NCBI GenBank assembly: GCA_003140785.1
Contig: PLKY01000278.1
Span: 1,172-28,007, forward strand
From: Acidobacteriaceae bacterium
GTDB taxonomy: Bacteria; Acidobacteriota; Terriglobia; Terriglobales; Acidobacteriaceae
DNA length: 26,836 nt
Reading direction: 5' to 3'
Both the position numbers and the translations under genes were made by a program. This document shows positions 14,617 through 21,819 of this stretch, piece by piece. The notes under the pieces are model-generated. The model saw nothing but the letters and a program-made list of their open reading frames with translations. It searched no databases and was not told the origin of the DNA. Numbering within the stretch: the stretch's first letter is position 1; each line of letters opens with the position of its first letter.

Positions 14617-16932
14617 CTAGAACGCGGTTGTAAGGCGTAGCATGGCGCTGCGGCCGGGGCCGATGGCGTTGCCTGAGAACAATCCACCGAAGTCGATGAC
14701 GTCGAGGATATTTGTAAGATTTTGCCCGTCGGCCTGGAAGCGCATGGTCATGCGATCGGAGCGGTAGAGGTCCGCGCCGGCAGATGCATTGACCTGGAAC
14801 GATGGGTCAATGCGGCCACGTGCGAAGTTGATGCGATTGAGAACCTGTTGACCGTATTCGGCGAGCACTGTGGAAGGGTCGCCGTCGAATTCGAAGGGAA
14901 GACCGGAGTCGTATTGCACGCTGCCGGCGAACCACAAGCGCGCAGTGGCCTGATAGCGCATGCGTCCGCGCACGGTGTTGCGCTGGTCCTGCGAATCGGG
15001 GAAATGCCCGCTGAGTTGCTGCTCGGCCTGCGTCGCGTCATTGCCGAGGAAGAGCCCGCCGGTGACAGGGTTCCAGGCGTTACCTACTTCGTAGGAGTAG
15101 CTCAGGAAGCCGGAGAATCGTTTGCCGCCGGGGACATCGATTTTGCCTTCCGCACCATAGATGATGGCTTTGCGGAAGGCGATGGGAAAGCTGATGGTGG
15201 TGTTGTCGATTTGGTCGTCGTCGGCATAGTTGTTGACGAAGCGGCGGAAGTAGTTGACGTCCAATCGGACTTTGCGGTGGAAAGCCTTGGTCAGTCCGCC
15301 TTCGTAGTAATCGCCTTGTGAAGGCTGGACGGGGAGGCGCAAGAATACGGTTGGGTCGAGCGACTCGATTTGCGCGGAACTCGAAAGCAGCAGGTTCTCT
15401 GAGGACGGCGTTTGGAAAACGCGATCATACGAAAAGTGCAGGACCATGTCGGCGGAGGGGAGATAGCGGGAGATGGAAAAGCGCGGCTGCACGGCTTGTT
15501 TGTTGAGCAGAAGCTGGTAGTGGTCCCAGCGAAGGCCGGCGCTGATGGTCCAGTTTTTGATCCGCAGAAGGTCTTGCGCAAATGCAGCTTGTTCGAGGTC
15601 GGGACGTTGGCCCGCGAAGAAAAAGGTGGTTGGAGTTCCGTCGTCGAACTGCGTTGGGTCCGTAATAAGGTAGCTGAAGTTTTCATGCAGAAAGGTGTTG
15701 TCTGTCTCGACGCCGAGCTTCCATTCGTTACGGCCGCGGTCGGCGGTGATGCTCGCTTTGACGTAGCCTTCGCGAAAGCGGTTGTGCTGGAAGACTTCGA
15801 TTGGAGTGGACTGTGGATTTGAGTTGAAGTCGTTTGCGTTGTCGCGGGCCATGCCGCGGAGGTTGGCGAGGGTGCGGGAAGAAAAGATGTGTTCGTAGGA
15901 GGCGAAGCCCATCGTCTCAAGGTTGTCCGCGGTCTGGCGCTGTCCGGCGGCCTGCTGCACCTGCTCATTGGGAAGGTCGTAGCGGGAGATTGCGTGGCGA
16001 AGGTTGAGCCCCAGGCGGTCGTTGGGTGTGATGTCGCGCTCGTAGTGGAGGGAGAAGTCGCCGAGCGTGCCGGTGTTGGAATAATTCTGCGGCACCACGG
16101 GGTTGAGATAGTGGTCAGTGCGGCTTCCGCTGGCGCTGGCTCCGATGGTGTTTTTGTCCCATGTATATTGACCACCGGCAAAGGCGCTGGCGGTGTCGAA
16201 GCTTCCACCGGCGGCAATTAAATTGCCATGGAAACCGGCTTGCTGATTTTGAAACGTGTTGAGCTCGACGACGCCGCCCATCTTGCGCCCATACTCGGCG
16301 GGAATGCCGGCGGTGTAGATGCTCATAGACTGCACGTCGTCGGCTTCAATCTCCGGGCCGAAGCTTGGGGAGCGGTTGTCGGTGAGAGGAATGCCATCGA
16401 TGACAAACTGCGTCTGGTACTCCGAGCCTCGCGGGTGCAGCACGGCGTTGCCTTCATAGAGCCAGCCAGGCTGGGAGTTCACCAGATCCTGCAAAGAACG
16501 GCCTGGAATGGAACTGAGACGATGTTGAATCACTTCTGAGCCGATTTGACTGACGGAGCCGGCCTGGTCGGGATCGATCAGTGTGTTCTCAGAGTTGACG
16601 GCGATGGCTTGCGTGACTGTGGCTAATTTGAGCTGAATGGCGTGACGAATGGGAATGGAAGAAGCGAGGGCGATGATCTCGGTGACGGGAGCAAAGCCTG
16701 TTTGTTCGATTGCCAGCGTATAGAGGCCGAAGGGGAGCCGCTGAAGAACGAGATTGCCCTGGTTATCTGTTTGCAGGGCTGTCCGGTATTGATTCGCTTC
16801 GCTGGAGACGTGAACCGGCGTTTTCACACCCAGGCCGGAAGGGTCGGTGACTTTCAGCCTGATTTCACCACTGTTGCTTTGGGCCTGGAGGGATAAGGCG
16901 CAAAGAAGGAGGAGAATTGCAAATTTCTTCAT
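14617..16932 (-). CDS. TonB-dependent receptor with carboxypeptidase-regulatory-like N-terminal domain
   Basis: A 771-residue outer-membrane receptor for energised uptake of a large or scarce ligand (siderophore, glycan or similar). Signal peptide about 1-17 (LCALSLQA). Residues about 20-105 form a beta-sandwich of the carboxypeptidase regulatory-like type (IRLKVTDPSGLGV...QTDNQGNLVLQRLPFGLYTLAI). The plug domain is at about 125-220 (SLQDLVNSQPGWLY, QFVIDGIPL, EYGRKMGGVVEL) and the barrel runs to the terminal phenylalanine. It is shorter than the giant Oar-like receptors common in this phylum. ATG at 16932 is chosen because AGGAGG lies nine bases upstream; a TTG one codon earlier is possible. 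It is divergent from a ferritin-like gene, which hints at iron, but this is only context. Confidence 0.93.
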   Translation of the reverse strand: MKKFAILLLLCALSLQAQSNSGEIRLKVTDPSGLGVKTPVHVSSEANQYRTALQTDNQGNLVLQRLPFGLYTLAIEQTGFAPVTEIIALASSIPIRHAIQLKLATVTQAIAVNSENTLIDPDQAGSVSQIGSEVIQHRLSSIPGRSLQDLVNSQPGWLYEGNAVLHPRGSEYQTQFVIDGIPLTDNRSPSFGPEIEADDVQSMSIYTAGIPAEYGRKMGGVVELNTFQNQQAGFHGNLIAAGGSFDTASAFAGGQYTWDKNTIGASASGSRTDHYLNPVVPQNYSNTGTLGDFSLHYERDITPNDRLGLNLRHAISRYDLPNEQVQQAAGQRQTADNLETMGFASYEHIFSSRTLANLRGMARDNANDFNSNPQSTPIEVFQHNRFREGYVKASITADRGRNEWKLGVETDNTFLHENFSYLITDPTQFDDGTPTTFFFAGQRPDLEQAAFAQDLLRIKNWTISAGLRWDHYQLLLNKQAVQPRFSISRYLPSADMVLHFSYDRVFQTPSSENLLLSSSAQIESLDPTVFLRLPVQPSQGDYYEGGLTKAFHRKVRLDVNYFRRFVNNYADDDQIDNTTISFPIAFRKAIIYGAEGKIDVPGGKRFSGFLSYSYEVGNAWNPVTGGLFLGNDATQAEQQLSGHFPDSQDQRNTVRGRMRYQATARLWFAGSVQYDSGLPFEFDGDPSTVLAEYGQQVLNRINFARGRIDPSFQVNASAGADLYRSDRMTMRFQADGQNLTNILDVIDFGGLFSGNAIGPGRSAMLRLTTAF

Positions 16933-17089
16933 CAATCCCCGCCTCCTAAGCTAGCAATGCAATCAAGGGACGTGCAATTCGGCCGATCACGCCGAAGGCT
17001 CAGGCCCTTCGCATCCAAAACCGAACCGGGTCTTTTCTGCATCTAACGCAGTGGCGTCGAAAGACCGCCCGATCGAAAGGAAGAGGATC
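16933..17089. promoter_or_regulatory. Shared divergent control region of the TonB receptor and ferritin-like genes
   Basis: This 157-bp spacer must carry both promoters. It contains both ribosome sites (CCTCCT at 16942-16947 for the leftward gene; AAAGGAAGAGG ending near 17085 for the rightward one). It also has a 6-bp inverted repeat, TTCGGC (16978-16983) / GCCGAA (16991-16996), with a 7-base centre. No recognisable Fur box was found. Confidence 0.45.
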
Positions 17090-17569
17090 ATGCCCAAGCA
17101 GAACGACAAGAAGCAGAACAATCAGTCTGTCCAGGATCTTATCAAGGTGTTGAATGAAGATCTCGCCCGTGAGTATCAGGCGATCATTGCCTACATCGTT
17201 TATAGCAATGTTTTGCGCGGAGCCAAATGGATGCAGATCGCGGCCGAACTGAAACTGCATGCCGCCGAGGAGTTGCAGCATGCACTCATTCTCGCCGACC
17301 AGATCGACTATCTCGGGGGAATGCCGACGGCGACGCCAAAAGAAGTGAAGCTCTCTGAGAAGGCCGAAGAGATGCTTCGATTCGATCTCGATAACGAGAC
17401 CGAAACCATTCGCAATTATCGGACGCGTGTGAAGCAGGCTGAGGCGCTTGGCCATTACGCGCTTGCCGAGCAGCTCCGCAAAATCATCGTTCAGGAACAG
17501 GAACACCAGCACGATCTGGCCACGGCTCTCGGGATCGACGTTCCCAACGTGCTTCCCCAGGGTGCATAG
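17090..17569 (+). CDS. Bacterioferritin-like diiron protein
   Basis: A 159-residue four-helix ferritin-like protein, the usual bacterioferritin length. Diiron ligands are in place: E28 (LAREYQA), E61xxH64 (EELQH), E103 (DNETETI) and E136xxH139 (EQEHQH). The likely role is iron oxidation and storage, or oxidative-stress protection, in the cytoplasm. The haem-ligand methionine of true bacterioferritin (near residue 52) is not evident: M48 (KWMQIAAE) is the only nearby candidate. The lysine/glutamine-rich N-terminal tail (PKQNDKKQNNQ) resembles DNA-binding tails of Dps proteins, an untested idea. The ATG at 17090 has a strong AAAGGAAGAGG site; an upstream in-frame GTG at 17051 is less likely. 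A terminator follows 50 bp downstream. Confidence 0.88.
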   Translation: MPKQNDKKQNNQSVQDLIKVLNEDLAREYQAIIAYIVYSNVLRGAKWMQIAAELKLHAAEELQHALILADQIDYLGGMPTATPKEVKLSEKAEEMLRFDLDNETETIRNYRTRVKQAEALGHYALAEQLRKIIVQEQEHQHDLATALGIDVPNVLPQGA

Positions 17570-17619
17570 GGTGATTGATCGCGTCGTTCCGGGATTGTTC
17601 CGATCGTCCGCAAACAAAA

Positions 17620-17642
17620 GGCCGCTCCAAGCGGCCTTTTTT
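17620..17642. terminator. Bidirectional intrinsic terminator
   Basis: Perfect 7-bp stem GGCCGCT (17620-17626) / AGCGGCC (17630-17636) with a 3-base loop, followed by six T residues (17637-17642) and preceded by AAAA (17616-17619). It ends the ferritin-like gene rightward and can also end the initiator tRNA transcript leftward. Confidence 0.88.
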
Positions 17643-17668
17643 GGGCTCCTCAATCTGCGAGCCGGAAT

Positions 17669-17745
<77 letters not shown>

Positions 17746-17750
17746 GTACC

Positions 17751-17779
17751 AGTTTAACAACACCCCGAGAGGGGGTCAA
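17751..17779 (-). promoter_or_regulatory. Putative sigma-70 promoter of the initiator tRNA
   Basis: Minus-strand TTGACC (17774-17779), a 17-base spacer, and TAAACT (17751-17756), close to consensus. Only five bases separate the -10 box from the mature tRNA 5' end, which would leave almost no leader for RNase P. Transcription may therefore begin at or near the tRNA's first base, or the true -10 is shifted by one or two bases. Confidence 0.5.
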
Positions 17780-17909
17780 ACGCGCGGGTCGAATAGTCGC
17801 GCAATAGCGTATTGGCAGTATGCATTGCGCGGGGGCACCCGTCTCGCGCGGAGTGGCCGCATCCGTTACACTGCTCGCAATCCTGTAACGCCAGCGAGGA
17901 ACGCCGCGG

Positions 17910-19343
17910 ATGTCGCAACTGTATGTCGTTGTCCTGGCCGTCATTGTGGTGGTGCTGCTGGCGGTGGCGGTTACGCGGTCGTTTTTTGTGAAGACCAAGG
18001 CAGACTACCTGGTGGCTGGCCGGTCGCTGCCCGCGTTCGTGCTGGTGTTGACGCTTTTGACCTCGTGGATTGGCGCGGGCTCGCTTTTTGCCGGGGCGGA
18101 GAACGCGTATCGCAACGGATTTGCCGCGCTGTGGCAGGCGGGCGGCGGATGGCTGGGCCTGCTGCTGATCTATTTCATTGCGCCGCGGGCACGGAAGTTC
18201 GCGCAGTTCACGCTGCCGGATTTGCTGGAGGCGCGCTACAACCAGACCGCGCGGGTGCTGGGGACGTTTGCGATTCTCTTCGCCTATGTGGGGATCACGA
18301 GCTACCAGTTCAAAGGCGGTGGGAATGTGCTGCACCTGATTTTTCCCGACACGGTGACGCCGGAGTTGGGCACCTACATCATCGCGATTTTTGTCATTTT
18401 GACGACGGCGCTGGCGGGCATGTCGTCGGTGGCTTATATGGATGTGGCAATTGGGTCGCTGGTGACGGTGATCTGCGTGATCGCAACGCCATATCTTTTC
18501 CTGAAGGCCGGCGGATGGGCCGGGCTGCACGCGGCGCTGCCGGCGACGCATTTTCAGGTGCTGGGAAATCTGACCTTCGCGCGTGCGATGGAGTTCATGG
18601 TGCCGACGATGCTGCTGATGCTGGGCAACCAGGTGATGTACCAGAAGTTTTTTTCGGCGAAGACGGAGCGGGACGCGAGGCTCTCGGTAATTGGATGGAT
18701 TCTGGGGACCATTGTGCTCGAGACGCTGATTGTGGCTATCGCGGTGATTGGCTCGGCGCTGTATCCGACGGGCGAGGTGGCGCGGCAGCCTTATGAAATT
18801 ATTCCCTACACGGCGCGGCACGGATTGCCGGCTCTGTTGGGCGCGTTGCTGCTGGGCGCGGTGTTTGCCAAAGTGATCTCGACAGCATCGAACTACCTGT
18901 TTTCGCCATCGACGAATCTGATCAACGATGTGTTTGTGCGCTACATTGCGCCGGGTGCGTCAAACAAGCGGGTCATGATTGTTTCGCGACTGGCGGTGGT
19001 GCTGCTGGGTTGCTGGGCGCTGTACCAGGCGATCTATGCACAGAGCATCCTGGAAAAGATGCTGTGGGCCTACACCATCTATTCTGCGGCGCTGACGCCG
19101 GTGGTGCTGGCGGCTTTCTATTCGAAGCGCGTGACACCGTGGGGTGCGGTGGCCGCGATTGGCGCGGGGACCGTTGTGACGCTGGCCTGGGATGCGCCGG
19201 GGGTGAAGTCGATATTTCCGCCGATTCTTGCGGAGCGCGACGCGATCTTTCCTGCGCTGTTTGTGTCGGTGGCAACGATGGTTGTGGTGAGCTTGCTGAC
19301 GCCTAAGCCGGCGTTGGAACAGCTGGCGCAATTCTCCGATTAG
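17910..19343 (+). CDS. Sodium:solute symporter family transporter
   Basis: A 477-residue polytopic inner-membrane protein of the SSF (LeuT-fold) family, with about 13 hydrophobic segments. Family marks: ADYLVAGRSLP after helix 1 (about 31-41), SWIGAGSLFAGAENAYRNG in the second core helix, and the signature helix FAKVISTASNYLFSPSTNLINDV, whose serine/threonine pair lines the Na2 sodium site. The substrate (amino acid, sugar, urea, carboxylate) cannot be named from this. GAGGA lies nine bases before the ATG. The gene ends 50 bp before alanine racemase on the same strand, so cotranscription and a link to amino-acid supply are possible but unproven. Confidence 0.92.
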   Translation: MSQLYVVVLAVIVVVLLAVAVTRSFFVKTKADYLVAGRSLPAFVLVLTLLTSWIGAGSLFAGAENAYRNGFAALWQAGGGWLGLLLIYFIAPRARKFAQFTLPDLLEARYNQTARVLGTFAILFAYVGITSYQFKGGGNVLHLIFPDTVTPELGTYIIAIFVILTTALAGMSSVAYMDVAIGSLVTVICVIATPYLFLKAGGWAGLHAALPATHFQVLGNLTFARAMEFMVPTMLLMLGNQVMYQKFFSAKTERDARLSVIGWILGTIVLETLIVAIAVIGSALYPTGEVARQPYEIIPYTARHGLPALLGALLLGAVFAKVISTASNYLFSPSTNLINDVFVRYIAPGASNKRVMIVSRLAVVLLGCWALYQAIYAQSILEKMLWAYTIYSAALTPVVLAAFYSKRVTPWGAVAAIGAGTVVTLAWDAPGVKSIFPPILAERDAIFPALFVSVATMVVVSLLTPKPALEQLAQFSD

Positions 19344-19393
19344 CATTCTCGTGATGTTGAAGCGTGGCGCTGGTCTGTGACCTAAACTGAAGC

Positions 19394-20593
19394 GTGGACA
19401 GCCAGATTCCAAGTCGCCCCTGTTGGGTTGAAATTCGGACTCGATCCTTCGAAAACAATTTCCGTTTTCTCGCCAGCGTGGCCGCGCCGCACGCGGAATT
19501 GCTGGCGATCGTGAAGGCCAATGCCTACGGGCACTCGCTCGAATTGTGCGCACCGGCTGCGGTGCGCGCGGGTGCGCAGTGGTTGGGCGTGACGAGTGTG
19601 GAAGAGGGTGTGGCGGCACGTGCGTTGTGCGCTGATGCGCAGATTCTGGTGATCAGCGGAGCTTTCGCCGGAGAGGGTGCGGACGTGGTGCGCCACAAGC
19701 TAACCACGGTGGCATGGGAGCCGTGGCAGCTGGATGAGTTGGAGAATGCTGCGCGTGCGCAAGGCGCCGAGGCTGGTTCGATTTCTGTTCATCTTGAAAT
19801 TGACACGGGAATGAGCCGGCAGGGCGCGGACCTGGATGGACTCACGCCGTTGCTCACGCGCTTCGGGGCGGGTTCGCCATTGAAGCTGGACGGAGTGATG
19901 ACGCATCTCTTCGCCGCCGATGAAGCCGATGGAGCGATTACGCAGGAGCAATTGACGCGTCTGGCTTCTGGTTTGGAACAGGTGGGGGCAGCGGGCGTTC
20001 ACGCCGAGTGGCTCGATGTGGGCAACTCGGCTGCGCTGCTGAGCGGGCAGGCGGCCGCGATTGGGGGAATCGCAGCACAGTTTGGAATGAGGGTGTTGAT
20101 CCGACCTGGATTGGCACTTTATGGGCTGACACCGCAATTCGATCCAGGATTTTGGGCAAGTGAGCCGGCGGCGCTGGCGGAAGCGCACCGACGATTGGAG
20201 CCTGTGCTGAGTTGGAAAACAAGAGTGGTTGGAGTGCGATCGGTTCCGGCGGGCGCAGTGGTGGGATACAACGGAACGTTTGTGGCGACCGAGCCGATGA
20301 GGCTGGCTCTGCTTGCAGTTGGGTATGCGGATGGGCTCGATCGGCGACTGGGCAATCGGTTCAGCTTGTTGGTGCGCGGGCAGCGGGCTCCGCTTGTGGG
20401 CCGGATCAGCATGGACCAGGCGGTGCTCGACGTGACGGAGATTCCTGGCGTGGAAGCCGGCGATGAAGTGGTGGTTCTGGGAACACAGGGCGATGAGACG
20501 ATCACGGCTTTCGACCATGCTGAGGTTGCGGGGACGATTCCATGGGAGGTTTTCACGCGGATTGGCCCGCGCGTGGCGCGCATTGCAATCTAG
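19394..20593 (+). CDS. alr: Alanine racemase
   Basis: A 399-residue fold-III PLP enzyme interconverting L- and D-alanine for peptidoglycan. The PLP lysine is K41 in AIVKANAYGH. The second catalytic base is Y292 (VGYNGTF). EIDTGMSRQG (135-144), WLDVGNSAAL (206-215), RPGLALYG (237-244), GYADGLDRR and GRISMDQ (336-342) are all canonical. It is slightly longer than the usual 360-380 residues because of an insertion around FDPGFWASEPAALAEAHRR (249-267). The start is GTG at 19394, with only a weak upstream GAAG. That GTG lies inside a 10-base direct repeat, TGAAGCGTGG, also found at 19358-19367. The stop overlaps the stop of the convergent gene by four bases (CTAG). Confidence 0.96.
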   Translation: MDSQIPSRPCWVEIRTRSFENNFRFLASVAAPHAELLAIVKANAYGHSLELCAPAAVRAGAQWLGVTSVEEGVAARALCADAQILVISGAFAGEGADVVRHKLTTVAWEPWQLDELENAARAQGAEAGSISVHLEIDTGMSRQGADLDGLTPLLTRFGAGSPLKLDGVMTHLFAADEADGAITQEQLTRLASGLEQVGAAGVHAEWLDVGNSAALLSGQAAAIGGIAAQFGMRVLIRPGLALYGLTPQFDPGFWASEPAALAEAHRRLEPVLSWKTRVVGVRSVPAGAVVGYNGTFVATEPMRLALLAVGYADGLDRRLGNRFSLLVRGQRAPLVGRISMDQAVLDVTEIPGVEAGDEVVVLGTQGDETITAFDHAEVAGTIPWEVFTRIGPRVARIAI

Positions 20594-21270
20594 TTGCAGT
20601 CGCCGACGGCGCCGATCTGGTGACTTACGGTCTCTTCGCCGCAGTCCTTTAATCCGGCCGCTCCCAATGCGGCTTCGATCATGGCATCGATGCCCATGGC
20701 CGAGTTGAGAAGCATGTGGTAGAGACCGCGCGCACACCACTCCTGCTGATAGAACTTGCGGATGACGGCGGCGCGGCGCTTGTCAAAGGCGGCAATCATC
20801 TGGTCTGCCTGATGTGCCTGCTTGGGAAATGCATTCATGAACCACTGGCGTTTGGCCTTGGCAGTGGCATAGACGAATATGTGGAAGCAGCCGGGATGGC
20901 AAGCCAGGGCGCAGGCCGCTCCGCGGCCCACGAGGACGCAGTTCCCTGTTTCGGCGGCGCGTTCAATTTCTTTTTTGAGCAGCGATAGCATGCGCTCCGA
21001 GTCAAATACCTGGTCGTCGCCGATGCCGGTCATGGGATAGGCCGAGTCGTGCCAGAAGACCTTGCCGTAGCGGTAGTACCAGGGGTCGAGGCGCTCGTCG
21101 AATTTGGCGGCCAGTTCCGGGGAAACGCCGGCAGCTCTTGCCGCAGCGGAAACCAGCTCGGAATCGAGTCTCTTCCAGCCCAGGCGGACCGCAAGCTGGT
21201 GGGCAAACTCGCCACCGCCTGAGCCGTATTCGCGCTCTACCGTGATGACGTTAATCGGCGAATGCCTCAT
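20590..21270 (-). CDS. Cytidylate-kinase-like family protein
   Basis: A 226-residue P-loop protein of the Cytidylate_kin2 type. The nucleotide-binding loop reads EREYGSGGGEFA (residues 12-23), a glycine-rich variant of GxGSGKG. Then follow RLGWKRLDSELV (29-40), a central CVLVGRGAACAL (111-122), HIFVYATAKAKRQW (130-143) and a C-terminal helix YHMLLNSAMGIDAMIEA. The true substrate of this family is not established, so nucleotide kinase activity is an inference by similarity. ATG at 21270 is preferred: the longer upstream frame adds 36 low-complexity residues before the conserved INVITVEREYG start. It converges on alr, sharing the CTAG of both stops, and is divergent from the PadR gene. Confidence 0.82.
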   Translation of the reverse strand: MRHSPINVITVEREYGSGGGEFAHQLAVRLGWKRLDSELVSAAARAAGVSPELAAKFDERLDPWYYRYGKVFWHDSAYPMTGIGDDQVFDSERMLSLLKKEIERAAETGNCVLVGRGAACALACHPGCFHIFVYATAKAKRQWFMNAFPKQAHQADQMIAAFDKRRAAVIRKFYQQEWCARGLYHMLLNSAMGIDAMIEAALGAAGLKDCGEETVSHQIGAVGDCN

Positions 21271-21379
21271 GGGAAAATTGTCCCCCGCGAGTGGAGAATA
21301 CAACGGAAAGGGGCGATTTAGGCAAGAAAGCTCTACGCGACGAACGGCAGAGTTTGTGGCGGACGGCGGGCTGGACACC

Positions 21380-21411
21380 TTGACGGTCTACACAACTATG
21401 TTGTAGATAAT
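21380..21411 (+). promoter_or_regulatory. PadR promoter with overlapping palindromic operator
   Basis: TTGACG (21380-21385), an 18-base spacer, then TAGATA (21404-21409, within TAGATAAT) form a near-consensus sigma-70 promoter. The spacer and -10 edge hold CTACA-N9-TGTAG (21388-21406), with an inner ACAAC-TAT-GTTGT palindrome (21392-21404), a good autorepression site for the winged-helix PadR protein. Predicted initiation falls only 0-2 bases before the ATG at 21418. No Shine-Dalgarno is present, pointing to a leaderless message. Confidence 0.72.
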
Positions 21412-21417
21412 CTAGGT

Positions 21418-21747
21418 ATGGGTAAGCCAAACGACCTCGTTCAAGGAACACTCGACCTGCTCATCCTCAAGACCCTGCGGCCTGAAGCCATGCACGGCTG
21501 GGCCATTGCCAAACGCATTCAACAGATCTCCGGCGAAGTGCTGCAGGTGCAGCAGGGCTCGCTTTATCCAGCGCTGCATCGCCTGGAACAACAAGGATGG
21601 ATCAGGGGCAAGTGGCAGGAAAGCGAGACCGGGCGGCAGGCAAAGTTCTACGCACTGACGGCGGCTGGACGAAAGCAGCTTGAGGCGGAGACGGCGAACT
21701 GGAATCGGCTTTCGGCGGCAATCAATCTGATTGTGAGCGAAGCGTAG
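21418..21747 (+). CDS. PadR-family transcriptional regulator
   Basis: A 109-residue winged-helix repressor of the short PadR class. The family core is intact: DLVQGTLDLLILKTL (6-20), HGWAIAKRIQ (26-35), QVQQGSLYPALHRLEQQGWI (43-62, recognition helix and wing), GRQAKFYALTAAGRKQL (72-88), and a short C-terminal dimer helix. It lies directly upstream of the giant permease, a pairing typical of acidobacterial ADOP loci. It probably represses its own promoter and the permease until an inducer binds; inducer unknown. The ATG is the first base or so of the predicted transcript. Heptamer repeats start at its stop codon. Confidence 0.95.
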   Translation: MGKPNDLVQGTLDLLILKTLRPEAMHGWAIAKRIQQISGEVLQVQQGSLYPALHRLEQQGWIRGKWQESETGRQAKFYALTAAGRKQLEAETANWNRLSAAINLIVSEA

Positions 21748-21765
21748 GAACAGGGAATAGGGAAT
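21746..21765. repeat. Heptamer repeat AGGGAAY between PadR and permease genes
   Basis: AGGAAC, AGGGAAT, AGGGAAT run directly out of the PadR stop codon. The unit is the same as at 4131-4158 and 4310-4323, some 17 kb away, so it is a dispersed repeat and not a local slip. Confidence 0.7.
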
Positions 21766-21819
21766 AAGAACGGTTCTCGGCGTATGGATAGAGAGAACTG
21801 GCTCGGAGGGAGATCGACG

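Noticed and set aside
17754..18821. 355-codon minus-strand frame across the symporter start
   Set aside because: Antisense to the sodium symporter, rich in Arg, His and Gln, and without any family match.
19700..20740. 346-codon minus-strand frame across alr
   Set aside because: Antisense to alanine racemase, Arg/His/Ser-rich composition typical of a shadow frame.
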